Shown here one piece after another: positions 1 through 9,431 of a stretch of 42,933 bases of DNA. The stretch is from Woeseiaceae bacterium (lineage in GTDB: Bacteria; Pseudomonadota; Gammaproteobacteria; Steroidobacterales; Woeseiaceae). Position 1 is the first letter of the stretch. Each line of letters begins with the position of its first letter. The position numbers were made by a program, and so were the translations under genes. The notes beneath the pieces were generated by a model, which was not told where the DNA came from, ran no database searches, and saw only the letters and a program-made list of their open reading frames with translations. The stretch covers positions 1 to 42,933 of the forward strand of contig JAHEFF010000029.1 in NCBI GenBank assembly GCA_024640315.1, given 5' to 3'.

Positions 1-231
1 TAGCGCAGACCCCGAAAACGCTCAACTTATTCATAGTTTGAAGGTTAATCCCGTCGGCTGTACGCATGTGACGCCCTTCACACTTTTGCGCATCGGCATG
101 CGTAGGGACCAGTCAATATCGAAAACATAGAAGGCGTCTGTTTACAGGCCTGCAGCCACTAAATAATGTGCTCGAATATACGGAAAATAACGGGGCCTGC
201 CGCCCGATCCGGCAGACAGGGACAGCAATGA
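1..231. other. Left-edge non-coding leader before fimV
   Basis: I see no convincing gene here. The stretch probably carries the fimV promoter and leader and may include the end of a gene lying outside the window. Just before the start codon there is a short hairpin, CTGCCG and CGGCAG around a seven-base loop (about 197-215), followed by a Shine-Dalgarno-like AGGGA at 218-222. No -35/-10 pair is clear enough to call. Confidence 0.4.
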
Positions 232-2352
232 ATGACAACGGGGTATAAGGCCGTGACAGGACTCACCAGGCACCAGAAGAAACGTTTGGCAAAACGGAAC
301 TCACGTACTTTGCTGCCGGCCCTTGTCGCCGTCGGCGGAGTTTGCGGACTGGCCACAATGCCCTCAAACGCGCTCGAACTTGGCGAAGTGACCATGGAGT
401 CCACGCTGGGTCAGCCGCTCCGAGCAAGCATCGCCTACGCGTTGAATCCAAACGAGCAGCTCTACGACTTTTGCATCTACCTTCGTCCGGGCGCAGCCGA
501 CGCTGCAATACCCAGTGTCAGCAGGGCGCGGGTTTCAATTACTGAGGGCGCAATCATTCTGACCGGCAATACGGCGGTCAGAGATCCGTTATTGAATGTG
601 CAGGTTGCCGTTGACTGCCCCTACACGCCGCACCTGGTTCGCGAGTACACACTTATCGTCGACCCCGTTCTTCCGGACACAACCACGAGATACGCGTCGT
701 CAGGCATTAGTCCGGCGACTTCAACCACGGTGGCGCAGCCTGCCCATGCCGCAGTTCGGACTCGAACGGCCCAGGGTGCGAGCGCAGCGTCCGGGCCGCG
801 CGCGCCTGCCGCATTGCCAATACCGACCGATAGCGAATACCGCGTCCAGACGGGAGACTCGATTTCGAACATCGCCGCGCGCATAGAAGGACGCACAATA
901 GGGCTATGGCCCGCGATCAATGCGCTCGTTGCGGCGAACCCGCATGCATTCCTGGAAAACGATGCCAACAGACTCATGGCGGGCTCGGTTCTGGTTATTC
1001 CAAACCTCCGCGGCGAAGCTGTCGCAGCCGAAACTCCTGCACTGGCTGCCGTTACCTACCCTGTTAACAAGAACACTGTCGCCACGGCAGCGCCCGTCGA
1101 ATCAAAGCCGTCATTTGAATCGCCCCTGACCAGTCAGGATTCGGCGGCGGAAATTGTCAATACAGCGACAGAATATGCACCGGTCGGGGCGGCCGAAATT
1201 ATTGAGGAAGCGGCGCTTGAGGACGTCGCAAGCGAAGCTGAAGTCACCGAAATTCCAGCCACGGTTGCTTCTACAGAATCAGAATTACGCCCTGGAGATG
1301 TGGTCATGGCGCCTGTTGCCGCCGCAACTTCGGCAGCGCCCATTGTGCAGACATCGGTTATAAACGGCAGTACCTCTGCGGCATCTGCAACCAGTGGCGC
1401 GTGGTCCTGGCTGGCCTGGCTGGGTGGAAGCGGAATAGCGCTGATACTTGGTCTGCTGTTCTTTGGTAAAGGGCTCAGGCAACGCTTCGGCTCCGTAGCC
1501 ATCGGTCCGGAACAGGCAGCACCAATCGAGCCAGAGGAAGAGCCTACACAGACTAATCCCGTTATTGGCGACGTCGACTTCCAGTTCGATGACGCGATTC
1601 CGTCAGACGCAATATCCCTTGATGCCGACCTCGACGCCGGCACCGGATTGCAGGGCAACTCCGATGTTGATGTAGCACAGGACTTCGGGTTCTCCGCTTC
1701 CGGTCAGGTCGACAACGAGTTTGACTTCGAAATCACTGAAGAAGCAGCTCGCGACTCTGAGGAAAGCACGACGGACATCATCGAACCCAGCCATCGTGCA
1801 GAAGAATCGTCCATTCTCGAAGCGGAAATCACAGCTGACGACGAAGACTACGACATGTCGATGATCGTCGATGCAACCAAGCAATCGATCGATGAATTTG
1901 ACGCAACGGCAAAAGACCTGCAGGCAGTGCAGATCGACGCCACCAGCGAAGACGAATACATGCTGAGCGACGACACGCTAAATCGCGATGTCGATCTTGA
2001 AATCCTTGAGCAGGACTATCAGGACGAATTCACAGCGACCATGGCACTGAACCAGGAAATAGAGAAGGCAGCGGCCGAACTTGCAAAATGCATGCATGAA
2101 GATGAGCAGGAATCGACTGAAGGTTCTGCAGATGCCGAGCAACTCGAGCCGACCGCCGAGATGCCCGTCAGATCGAAGGACCCTGATATCACCGCGGAGC
2201 TAACCGCCAATATCCCGACAAATATCGACGCGGTTAACGACGATGAAGTCATTGACGATGACATCACGAGCAAGATGGCGGCGGCAGGCAGCGACATAAC
2301 GGTCGAAATGCACGTGGAATCGGGGAAGGTCGATACCAAGAATCAATCCTAG
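232..2352 (+). CDS. fimV: FimV/HubP-like LysM membrane protein
   Basis: FimV/HubP proteins are inner-membrane proteins with a periplasmic LysM domain that binds peptidoglycan. They organise cell-pole functions such as type IV pili, chemotaxis and chromosome anchoring. The 706-residue product starts with a long basic signal region. Next comes the typical FimV N-terminal motif ([18 protein letters not shown], near residues 48-65), a LysM domain at about 202-255, a proline/alanine/glutamate-rich linker, one transmembrane helix near 393-415 and a very acidic cytoplasmic tail. It is shorter than most FimV proteins, and I cannot find the usual C-terminal TPR/FimV_Cterm block. The tail instead carries five short T-x-E/K-M/L repeats between residues 600 and 693. 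ATG 232 has AGGGA nine bases upstream. It converges on parC and shares its stop region. Confidence 0.85.
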   Translation: MTTGYKAVTGLTRHQKKRLAKRNSRTLLPALVAVGGVCGLATMPSNALELGEVTMESTLGQPLRASIAYALNPNEQLYDFCIYLRPGAADAAIPSVSRARVSITEGAIILTGNTAVRDPLLNVQVAVDCPYTPHLVREYTLIVDPVLPDTTTRYASSGISPATSTTVAQPAHAAVRTRTAQGASAASGPRAPAALPIPTDSEYRVQTGDSISNIAARIEGRTIGLWPAINALVAANPHAFLENDANRLMAGSVLVIPNLRGEAVAAETPALAAVTYPVNKNTVATAAPVESKPSFESPLTSQDSAAEIVNTATEYAPVGAAEIIEEAALEDVASEAEVTEIPATVASTESELRPGDVVMAPVAAATSAAPIVQTSVINGSTSAASATSGAWSWLAWLGGSGIALILGLLFFGKGLRQRFGSVAIGPEQAAPIEPEEEPTQTNPVIGDVDFQFDDAIPSDAISLDADLDAGTGLQGNSDVDVAQDFGFSASGQVDNEFDFEITEEAARDSEESTTDIIEPSHRAEESSILEAEITADDEDYDMSMIVDATKQSIDEFDATAKDLQAVQIDATSEDEYMLSDDTLNRDVDLEILEQDYQDEFTATMALNQEIEKAAAELAKCMHEDEQESTEGSADAEQLEPTAEMPVRSKDPDITAELTANIPTNIDAVNDDEVIDDDITSKMAAAGSDITVEMHVESGKVDTKNQS

Positions 2353-4610
2353 GATTTAACCTCGGGCGCTTCAGCTATAAGACGTTCTACCTTTCGCCAG
2401 CCTTTCGGTAACATGTTGCCGCGAAGCGCACGGTCACCGTAATAGTGGTCAAGGTCATTCCACTTTAACGTCATCATTCGAGTGGCCGTGTGCACTTGCA
2501 GGTTACCGTCTTCCGGAACGACACATGCCGCGACCAGGTGCTCTTCACCTGCCTTGTATTTGTTTGTCGGAATATTGACCAGCTTATTTCCCTTGCCCCT
2601 GGCTAGCTCCGGCAATTCTTCCATCTCGAAACAAAGCAGTCGACCTATCGACGAAACGCCCGCAATCAGGCACTCGGCATCGCGCGGCACCGGTGAAGGC
2701 ACGACCGCCTTGCCGCCCTGAGGAACTCTCAGGATCGATTTACCGGCTTTATTCCTGGAAACCAGGTCCTCGAGAGTGGCGACGAAACCGTAGCCCGCAT
2801 CGCTTGCAAGGAGGTAGCGATCATCCGGTTCACCAATCATCGCACCACAGAATTCCGCGCCGTCAGGCGGCTTGAAACGCCCTGACAGCGGTTCTCCCTG
2901 GCCGCGCGCGGAAGGCAGGGTTTGAGCCAGGCAGCTGTATACACGGCCGGTACTGTCGATAAACATCGCCAGCTGATTACTCCGTCCCTGTGCTGCGGCC
3001 AGGTATTCATCACCGGCCTTGTAACTCAGCGCGAAAGGGTCAATCTCATGTCCTTTGGCCGCACGCGCCCAACCACGCTTCGACAGCACGACCGTCACCG
3101 GCTCACTCGCGACGAGCTGGGTCTCATCCAGCGCCTGTGCCGCTTCGCGTTCGACGATCAGCGTGCGCCTGTCGTCGCCGTAGGCCTCCGCATCCTCGAG
3201 GATCTCGTTCTTGATCAGCGTCTTGAGGCGGGCGGCGCTGTTTAGCGTTTTTTCGAGTAATTCACGCTCTTCGTTTAACTCTGCCTGCTCACCGGTGATC
3301 TTCATTTCTTCCAGCTTGGCGAGGTTTCTCAGCCGGAGATTGAGAATCGCTTCCGCCTGAATATCAGCCAGCTTGAATTTCTTCATCAGGACCGGCTTCG
3401 GCTCATCTTCGGTTCGAATGATCCTGATCACTTCATCAATATTGAGATAGGCAATCAATAATCCGTCGAGAATGTGCAATCGATCGAGAACGATCTGCAG
3501 CCGATGTTTCAACCTGCGCGTGACGGTAACTTTGCGGAACTTGATCCATTCCGTCAGCAATTCAACCAGGTTAAACGTGCGTGGCCGTCCATCGAGCGCA
3601 ACGATATTCATGTTCACGCGAACAGTTCGCTCAAGCGACGTTGTCGAAAAAAGATGCGACATCAGTTCGTCGACATCGACTTTTCGCGATTTTGGCGTAA
3701 TGACCAACCGGATTGGGTCCTCGTGATCCGATTCGTCCCGCAGATCCTCAACCAGCGGCAGCTTTTTGTTACGCATCTGCGCCGCAATCTGCTCGAGCAC
3801 CTTGCTGCCCGATACCTGGTGCGGCAACGTGTCGATTATGATGTCACCGTTCTCCTGCTTGTAGGACGCCCGGAGTCGCAGCGTGCCACCGCCTGTCGTA
3901 TAAATCTGTTTGATATCAGCACGTGGCGACACAAGCTCGCCGCCGGTCGGAAAATCCGGACCTTTGATGTGCTTCATCAGCGCAGAGACGGTGGCCTTGG
4001 GATTATCAATCAGGTGAACAAGTGCGCTGGCGACCTCATTGAGGTTATGCGGCGGGACGTCGGTCGACATGCCGACCGCGATGCCCGTGGTGCCATTCAA
4101 CAATAGATTGGGCAGGCGTGCCGGCAACACCACCGGCTCGTCCATGGTGCCATCAAAGTTGGCCGTCCAGTCGACAGTGCCCTGCCCCAGTTCGGAGAGC
4201 AGCGCTTTCGCGTAAGGCCGCAAACGTGACTCTGTATAACGCATCGCCGCGAAAGATTTAGGGTCGTCCGTCGATCCCCAGTTACCCTGGCCGTCGACAA
4301 TCGGGTAGCGATATGAAAAGGGCTGGGCCATCAACACCATTGCCTCGTAACACGCCGAGTCGCCATGGGGATGAAACTTGCCGATGACGTCGCCCACCGT
4401 CCGCGCAGACTTCTTGTGCTTCTGGCCGGCAGAAAGGCCAAGTTCGCTCATCGCGTAAATGATACGGCGCTGTACCGGCTTCAGTCCGTCACCGATCTGC
4501 GGTAGTGCGCGGTCGAGGATCACGTACATCGAGTAATCGAGGTAGGCTTTCTCGGTATATTCCTTGAGGGCCTGTCGCTCGACGCCTTCGAGATTCAATT
4601 GATTCTGCAT
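2349..4610 (-). CDS. parC: DNA topoisomerase IV subunit A
   Basis: ParC is the breakage-reunion subunit of topoisomerase IV, which decatenates daughter chromosomes; it works as a C2E2 tetramer with ParE. The 753-residue length is normal for the family. The catalytic tyrosine is Tyr125, in [10 protein letters not shown]. The quinolone-determining region reads [12 protein letters not shown], with Ser85 and Glu89, the equivalents of E. coli Ser80 and Glu84. On these two residues the protein looks quinolone-sensitive. A C-terminal beta-pinwheel follows, with the typical KGNKLVNIP segment. The ATG is preceded by GGAGA six bases away. It lies 18 bases after parE, so the two form an operon in the order parE-parC. 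Confidence 0.97.
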   Translation of the reverse strand: MQNQLNLEGVERQALKEYTEKAYLDYSMYVILDRALPQIGDGLKPVQRRIIYAMSELGLSAGQKHKKSARTVGDVIGKFHPHGDSACYEAMVLMAQPFSYRYPIVDGQGNWGSTDDPKSFAAMRYTESRLRPYAKALLSELGQGTVDWTANFDGTMDEPVVLPARLPNLLLNGTTGIAVGMSTDVPPHNLNEVASALVHLIDNPKATVSALMKHIKGPDFPTGGELVSPRADIKQIYTTGGGTLRLRASYKQENGDIIIDTLPHQVSGSKVLEQIAAQMRNKKLPLVEDLRDESDHEDPIRLVITPKSRKVDVDELMSHLFSTTSLERTVRVNMNIVALDGRPRTFNLVELLTEWIKFRKVTVTRRLKHRLQIVLDRLHILDGLLIAYLNIDEVIRIIRTEDEPKPVLMKKFKLADIQAEAILNLRLRNLAKLEEMKITGEQAELNEERELLEKTLNSAARLKTLIKNEILEDAEAYGDDRRTLIVEREAAQALDETQLVASEPVTVVLSKRGWARAAKGHEIDPFALSYKAGDEYLAAAQGRSNQLAMFIDSTGRVYSCLAQTLPSARGQGEPLSGRFKPPDGAEFCGAMIGEPDDRYLLASDAGYGFVATLEDLVSRNKAGKSILRVPQGGKAVVPSPVPRDAECLIAGVSSIGRLLCFEMEELPELARGKGNKLVNIPTNKYKAGEEHLVAACVVPEDGNLQVHTATRMMTLKWNDLDHYYGDRALRGNMLPKGWRKVERLIAEAPEVKS

Positions 4611-4628
4611 TGTTTCTCCGTCTCCTCG

Positions 4629-6515
4629 TCAGACTTCCGCGAGGTTACCTTTCTCTTCGAGCCATTTGCGGCGGTCGCCGGCGCGTTTCTTCGCAAGCAG
4701 CATATCCATGAGCTGGTCTGTTTTGTCTTTCGCGTCGACCGTGAGCTGCACCAGTCGGCGGGTGTCGCGATACATCGTCGTTTCGCGGAGCTGTGCCGGG
4801 CTCATCTCACCAAGGCCCTTGAAGCGTGTCACCGAGACTTTGCCTCTGAGTTTTTCGGCATCGATACGATCCTGAATTCCCTGCCGTTCGGACTCATCGA
4901 GTGCGTAAAAGACTTCTTTGCCCACGTCGATGCGATAGAGCGGCGGCATTGCGACGTAAACGTGGCCTGCCAGGACGAGCTCACGGAAGTGACGCAGGAA
5001 CAATGCACAGAGCAAGGTTGCGATGTGCAGGCCGTCAGAGTCGGCGTCTGCAAGGATGCAGACCTTGTGATAACGAAGATTGCTGATATCGGCATTTCCC
5101 GGATCCACACCCAGCGCCACACTGATATCGTGGACTTCCTGTGAAGCGAGAATTTCGCTTGCATCGACTTCCCAGGTGTTCAGAATTTTTCCACGAAGCG
5201 GCATGATGGCCTGCGAATTTCTGTCGCGAGCCTGTTTCGCCGAGCCGCCTGCCGAATCCCCCTCGACGAGAAAGATTTCGCAGAGCTCCGGTTCCTGTGA
5301 CGTGCAATCGGCAAGCTTCCCGGGCAGAGCCGGACCGGACACAATCTTCTTGCGAACGACTTTTTTGGCGTCCTTGAGTCGTTTCTGGGCTTTGCCAATC
5401 GCGAGCTGCGCGATCGTGTCACCGGTTTCCGGGTGCTGGTTCAGCCACAGAGCGAAACTGTCCTTGATTACACCGGACACGAACGCCGCCGACTCACGAG
5501 AAGACAAGCGTTCTTTTGTCTGGCCCGAAAACTGCGGGTCCTCCAGTTTGGCACTCAGTACGAAATTCAGGCCATCCCAGACATCCTCAGGCGCAATCTG
5601 CACGCCGCGCGGCAACAGGTTCCTGAAATCACAAAACTCTCGTACCGCATTGGTCAGACCCGTACGCAGTCCGTTGACGTGAGTGCCGCCCTGCGGCGTC
5701 GGGACAAGATTGACATAGCTCTCGGTGACGCTTTGACCGCCATCTGCATGCCAGGCCAACGCCCAGTCAACCGCCTCGTGTGTACCACTCAATGAACCGG
5801 CAAACGGATCAGCCGGCAGATGTTGGCCCTTGCCCATCGCCTCGAGCAAATACTCTTCCAATCCGCCCGAGTAGCACCATTCAATCTGCTCTTTCGGCTT
5901 GGCAATTTTCAATTTGACCGTCAAGCCCGGGCAAAGGACTGCTTTGGCTTTCAGTGCGTGCTTAAGCTTGGTCACCGAGATTTTCGCCGAATCGAAATAC
6001 TTCGGATCAGGCCAGAAACGAATCGTTGTGCCGGTGTTTGCCTTGCCGACCTTGCCTACAACCTCCAGCTTGCCGCGTTTTTTGCCGCCGGCGAAGCTCA
6101 GGTTGTATTCTTTGCCGTCGCGACGGATCCACACCTCGAGGTTTTTTGAAAGTGCGTTCACAACCGAGACGCCAACGCCATGAAGGCCGCCGGAATACTG
6201 GTAATTGTCTTTATTGAATTTGCCGCCGGCATGCAAGCGGGTCAGGATAAGTTCCACGCCGGGAATTTTTTCCTTCGGATGTTTGTCGACCGGCATGCCG
6301 CGCCCGTCGTCCTGCACTTCGATCGAGCCATCCGTATGCAGGGTGACCTCAATCTTCTTGCAATGACCGGCCAGCGCCTCATCGACGCTATTATCGACCA
6401 CTTCATGTGCCAGGTGATTCGGCCGGGACGTATCCGTATACATTCCCGGTCTGCGCCGCACGGGTTCGAGGCCACTAAGGACCTCGATGTCGGCTGCATC
6501 GTAACGTTTGCTCAC
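4629..6515 (-). CDS. parE: DNA topoisomerase IV subunit B
   Basis: ParE is the ATPase subunit of topoisomerase IV, partner of the ParC encoded just downstream. The 628-residue protein has the GHKL ATP-binding fold with EVVDNSVDEALAG (Mg-binding Asn42) and DDGRGMP near residue 70. A transducer domain follows, then the TOPRIM domain with EGDSAGGSAKQ near residue 410 and DADSDG further on. Its length matches E. coli ParE (630) rather than GyrB, which is longer in this group. The start codon is GTG at 6515; no better ATG lies nearby, and the MSKRYDAADIEVL start fits the family. Confidence 0.96.
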   Translation of the reverse strand: MSKRYDAADIEVLSGLEPVRRRPGMYTDTSRPNHLAHEVVDNSVDEALAGHCKKIEVTLHTDGSIEVQDDGRGMPVDKHPKEKIPGVELILTRLHAGGKFNKDNYQYSGGLHGVGVSVVNALSKNLEVWIRRDGKEYNLSFAGGKKRGKLEVVGKVGKANTGTTIRFWPDPKYFDSAKISVTKLKHALKAKAVLCPGLTVKLKIAKPKEQIEWCYSGGLEEYLLEAMGKGQHLPADPFAGSLSGTHEAVDWALAWHADGGQSVTESYVNLVPTPQGGTHVNGLRTGLTNAVREFCDFRNLLPRGVQIAPEDVWDGLNFVLSAKLEDPQFSGQTKERLSSRESAAFVSGVIKDSFALWLNQHPETGDTIAQLAIGKAQKRLKDAKKVVRKKIVSGPALPGKLADCTSQEPELCEIFLVEGDSAGGSAKQARDRNSQAIMPLRGKILNTWEVDASEILASQEVHDISVALGVDPGNADISNLRYHKVCILADADSDGLHIATLLCALFLRHFRELVLAGHVYVAMPPLYRIDVGKEVFYALDESERQGIQDRIDAEKLRGKVSVTRFKGLGEMSPAQLRETTMYRDTRRLVQLTVDAKDKTDQLMDMLLAKKRAGDRRKWLEEKGNLAEV

Positions 6516-6618
6516 TACTCGTTTGCCCCAAGCGAAAGCAGAATTTTGCCCGCGAGGATTCTAACCCAAAAAATTGCGACGCGTCCCGTCTATTACTGAC
6601 GTTGTGCCAATGATTCTG
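6516..6618 (-). promoter_or_regulatory. parE upstream region with -10-like element
   Basis: These 103 bases separate DUF3501 from parE. On the minus strand there is a TAGAAT -10-like hexamer (plus-strand 6558-6563), about 43 bases before the parE GTG, without a good -35. Just upstream of it a weak four-base-pair GC stem (GACG/CGTC) is followed by a run of six T, which could act as a weak terminator for the DUF3501 transcript. Both readings are tentative. Confidence 0.3.
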
Positions 6619-7203
6619 CTAGTCGAGGTCCTGGAGAAGGGCAAACCGGATATTTTCAGCGACAGGGCGAATTTCGACCTGGTAGATGTCATGATCGATG
6701 CCGGCGGCCAGGGGCGCATCGTCCTTGAGGGCCTGAACCTGCTCAGGGCTCAGCTCGAATCTCAGGAAATGAACCGCCGAGGTTTTTTCGTCGTCTGAAC
6801 GTTCAAGATCTTCATCCGCAATTGGCCGGATCAGCTCCAGATCGCCAACCTGCAGCCAGACTTTGTTTTCGATACCAACCAACCTGGTCAGCATGGCCTT
6901 GCGCTCCTCGATTTCGGGGAACTCGACCATAAAAGTTGCTTTCCAGTTTGAACCGTCAGGGATCAACGGATTGTAGGCATCAAGCTCCTCCCGGATACCT
7001 TCCGCTTCGAAAATTCGCTCGATACGCAGCATCTCCTGAACCTGGTATTGCATCGTTTTGTGGTCTTCGAAATACAGCGTGGCATTGGTGCCAAGCGGCA
7101 AACGCCGGTTTCGCTTATGCGCCATGACTTCGTCGCGAAACTGCTCACGCAGGCCGGCGTATTGTTCCAGGCTGTAAAGCGATTCTCTGGTTAATTTTTC
7201 CAC
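6619..7203 (-). CDS. DUF3501 family protein
   Basis: This 194-residue soluble protein matches my memory of the DUF3501 family, whose biochemical function is unknown. Visible signatures are MEKLTRESLYSLEQYAGLR at the N-terminus, the basic HKRNRRLPLG segment, and repeated acidic/hydrophobic helices. There are no membrane segments and no cysteine clusters. It starts with GTG four bases after the stop of the upstream iron-sulfur gene, so it is very likely translated from the same message. DUF3501 genes often sit beside rubrerythrin and a CCG-domain iron-sulfur protein in proteobacteria, exactly as here, which suggests a shared role in oxidative or peroxide stress. That role is inference. Confidence 0.85.
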   Translation of the reverse strand: MEKLTRESLYSLEQYAGLREQFRDEVMAHKRNRRLPLGTNATLYFEDHKTMQYQVQEMLRIERIFEAEGIREELDAYNPLIPDGSNWKATFMVEFPEIEERKAMLTRLVGIENKVWLQVGDLELIRPIADEDLERSDDEKTSAVHFLRFELSPEQVQALKDDAPLAAGIDHDIYQVEIRPVAENIRFALLQDLD

Positions 7204-7207
7204 AGTC

Positions 7208-8551
7208 TCAGATTCCGTATGCGGTTCGCAACAAACTCATTGGATTGCCGGCTGCCTGGCCGTCAAGACCCTGCGCAATTTGTTCGGCCGCCATCGGGCA
7301 GTCACTGATGAAGTGCTGCGGCTCGGACTTCTTCACACGACTGACAACCGGGCGGGCTATTTTTCTGGAAATTTCGTGGGTCTCCTTCTTCACAGCGTAA
7401 GTGCCGTCATGCCCGGAGCAACGCTCGATCGCCTCAACCTCGGTATCGGGAACCAGTTGCAGCAGGTCACGGGTTTTAAGTCCGATATTCTGCACACGCA
7501 AATGACAGGGAACCTGGTAGGCGATCTTGCCCAGTGATTTTTCGAAGTCGGTATTCAGCTTGCCTGCTTTATGCCGGAGCATCAGGTATTCGAACGGGTC
7601 ATAGATTGCGTCGCGCACTTTGATCACATCGGGGTCATCCGGAAACATCAACGGCAATTCCTGCTTGAACATCAATGTGCAGGATGGAACCGGCGTGACG
7701 ATATCCCATCCCATATCTACCCAATAGGCCAAGTCAGGAATATTAACCTCTTTCGCCTTCCTGACCGCTTCAAGGTCGCCAAGTTCCAGTTTCGGCATGC
7801 CACAGCAAACCTCATTGGCTGTCAACGCCACCGGAATCTTGTTGTGTTCGTAGACTGCGACCAGATCCTCGGCCATCGTCGGCAGGTTGTGATTGCCATA
7901 ACAGGTTGTGAAGAGCACCACCTTGCCAGCTGTTTCGTCTGTCGCCTCAGCACGCTCGCCTTTTTCAAATTGCAGCACGTGCAACCGTTTACGCGCTGTA
8001 TTGGAGTGATATTCCGGCACGGGTGCATCCTTGTGGACGCCCAGCGTACTTTCCATGATGCTGCGGCCGAGTTTGCTGCGATTGACGGCATTGACCGCTT
8101 GAGTCACCACCGGGATGCCGGCTAATCGACCGACCTTGTCCGTGGATGTGAGAATTCGGTCTCTCGTGCTTGCGCCCTGTTTTTTGAACCGCGCGGCCTT
8201 CGCACGCAACATGAGATGCGGAAAATCGACATTCCATTCATGCGGCGGCACGTACGGGCACTTGGTCATGTAACACATGTCGCAGAGGTAACAGTGATCC
8301 ACGACATCCCAGTAAACAGATTTGGGGACCGTATCGAGCTCCATGCTCTCCGATTCATCGATCGCATCGAAAAGCGTTGGAAACGAATGGCACAGGTTGA
8401 AACAGCGACGGCATCCGTGACAGATGTCGTAAACGCGTTCCAGCTCTGACATCAGAGAACTTTCGTCGTAGAACTCCTCTGATTGCCAGTCGACCGGATG
8501 GCGAGTCGGCGCTTCGAGACTGCCTTCGCGCTTGTCAGTAGGTGCGGCCAT
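7208..8551 (-). CDS. Double [4Fe-4S] CCG-domain (heterodisulfide reductase-like) protein
   Basis: This 447-residue protein looks like the GlpC/HdrD type of electron carrier. Near the N-terminus are two [4Fe-4S] motifs, C44-C47-C50-C54 (CHGCRRCFNLC) and C87-C90-C93-C98 (CYLCDMCYMTKC). Two CCG-type cysteine-rich domains follow: one with CYGNHN and EVCCGMPKLELGD, and a second with VPCHLRVQNIG and ERCSGHDG. The second CCG has a CSG variant. No flavin domain is present. It sits between a rubrerythrin that lacks its rubredoxin domain and DUF3501, so a role as electron donor to rubrerythrin is attractive but unproven. The region normally holding its ribosome site overlaps a strong hairpin (8561-8591). 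Confidence 0.88.
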   Translation of the reverse strand: MAAPTDKREGSLEAPTRHPVDWQSEEFYDESSLMSELERVYDICHGCRRCFNLCHSFPTLFDAIDESESMELDTVPKSVYWDVVDHCYLCDMCYMTKCPYVPPHEWNVDFPHLMLRAKAARFKKQGASTRDRILTSTDKVGRLAGIPVVTQAVNAVNRSKLGRSIMESTLGVHKDAPVPEYHSNTARKRLHVLQFEKGERAEATDETAGKVVLFTTCYGNHNLPTMAEDLVAVYEHNKIPVALTANEVCCGMPKLELGDLEAVRKAKEVNIPDLAYWVDMGWDIVTPVPSCTLMFKQELPLMFPDDPDVIKVRDAIYDPFEYLMLRHKAGKLNTDFEKSLGKIAYQVPCHLRVQNIGLKTRDLLQLVPDTEVEAIERCSGHDGTYAVKKETHEISRKIARPVVSRVKKSEPQHFISDCPMAAEQIAQGLDGQAAGNPMSLLRTAYGI

Positions 8552-8560
8552 TGCAGAATC

Positions 8561-8591
8561 TGGAAGGCCGGATGAACCATCCGGCCTTCCA
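8561..8591 (-). promoter_or_regulatory. Perfect 14-bp intergenic hairpin
   Basis: The arms TGGAAGGCCGGATG and CATCCGGCCTTCCA pair perfectly around a three-base loop (8575-8577). The hairpin begins 5 bases after the rubrerythrin stop and ends 9 bases before the ATG of the iron-sulfur gene. There is no T-run on either side, so it is not a standard intrinsic terminator. It could stabilise the rubrerythrin message, reduce read-through or hide the next ribosome binding site. Confidence 0.75.
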
Positions 8592-8596
8592 GTCTC

Positions 8597-9016
8597 TTAG
8601 TCGTCCAGCGTATCCAGCGCTTTCTGGAAACGGTTGGCGTGTGAGCGCTCAGCCTTCGCCAGAGTTTCGAACCAGTCCGCGATTTCCTCGAAATCTTCAT
8701 CACGAGCGGTCTTGGCCATGCCCGGGTACATATCAGTGTACTCGTGCGTTTCACCGGCTATTGCCGCGGCGAGATTGTTGGAAGTTGATCCGATCGGCAA
8801 ACCAGTTGCGGGATCACCGGTCTCTTCCAGGTACTCGAGGTGTCCGTGCGCGTGCCCGGTTTCGCCTTCCGCGGTTGAACGGAACACGGCTGCAACGTCG
8901 TTGTAACCCTCGACGTCGGCTTTCGCCGCAAAGTAAAGATAACGACGGTTAGCCTGCGATTCTCCGGCAAAAGCCTCTTTGAGATTGTTTTCGGTTTTGC
9001 TGCCTTTCAGTGACAT
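8597..9016 (-). CDS. Rubrerythrin-family diiron protein without rubredoxin domain
   Basis: Rubrerythrins reduce hydrogen peroxide at a diiron site in a four-helix bundle. All expected ligands are visible: Glu19 in [10 protein letters not shown], Glu52 and His55 in GETGH, the glutamates of GETHEY, and E-R-S-H near the C-terminus. At 139 residues it is only the ferritin-like domain; the C-terminal rubredoxin CxxC...CxxC domain is missing, so electrons must come from another protein, plausibly the Fe-S protein next door. I chose ATG 9016 over GTG 9022 because AGGAG lies five bases before it and family members start with MxxLKGSKTE. It is the first gene of a three-gene unit. Confidence 0.93.
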   Translation of the reverse strand: MSLKGSKTENNLKEAFAGESQANRRYLYFAAKADVEGYNDVAAVFRSTAEGETGHAHGHLEYLEETGDPATGLPIGSTSNNLAAAIAGETHEYTDMYPGMAKTARDEDFEEIADWFETLAKAERSHANRFQKALDTLDD

Positions 9017-9045
9017 GTTCACTCCTATCGTTGCGCCTGATTCTT

Positions 9046-9064
9046 GTTTAGACTGATTCTAAAC
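9046..9064 (-). promoter_or_regulatory. 19-bp palindromic operator-like site before rubrerythrin
   Basis: GTTTAGA and TCTAAAC form a perfect 7-5-7 inverted repeat. On the minus strand it contains TAGAAT, a good -10 hexamer, about 40 bases before the rubrerythrin ATG. The TTTAGAA-N3-xTCTAAA pattern resembles, from memory, sites of Fur-superfamily regulators of the Irr/PerR kind. A repressor bound here would cover the promoter. The identity of the regulator is inference. Confidence 0.55.
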
Positions 9065-9185
9065 TGAACGGGAACTCTAAGCCCCGGTGCCGGCAAAGTC
9101 AATGCAAGCCTGCATCGTTGACGCTGTTCGAGCTCCAATGTAGCGTAGCCCCCCTGATGTGTTCTGCAATCAGGATTTACCACAC

Positions 9186-9422
9186 ATGACAGCGAAAAAG
9201 AATTTCAATCTTGAAAAGTCCCTGGCCGATCTTGAATCGCTGGTCGAGGAACTCGAAAGCGGCGATTTGCCTCTGGATAAGGCAATGAAGAAATTCGAAG
9301 AAGGCATCAAGCTGACCCGTGGGTGCCAATCCGCCCTCAAAGAAGCTGAACAGAAGGTCGAGATACTCCTGAAAACTGCCGGCGGCGATGAATCTCTCGA
9401 AGCATTCGAGCCGGAACAGTAA
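9186..9422 (+). CDS. xseB: Exodeoxyribonuclease VII small subunit
   Basis: XseB is the small subunit of exonuclease VII, which degrades single-stranded DNA together with the large subunit XseA. The 78-residue product is a two-helix protein with the family hallmark NLEKSLADLESLVEELESGDLPLDKAMKKFEEG (given here as key positions: residues 8-40), followed by LTRGCQSALKEAEQKVE. Length and motif match the family. ATG 9186 is preferred to an in-frame GTG at 9159 because family members start close to this methionine. The usual downstream partners ispA and dxs are absent; the next gene is feoB on the opposite strand, ending only nine bases away. Confidence 0.93.
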   Translation: MTAKKNFNLEKSLADLESLVEELESGDLPLDKAMKKFEEGIKLTRGCQSALKEAEQKVEILLKTAGGDESLEAFEPEQ

Positions 9423-9431
9423 CAGCGGGGC

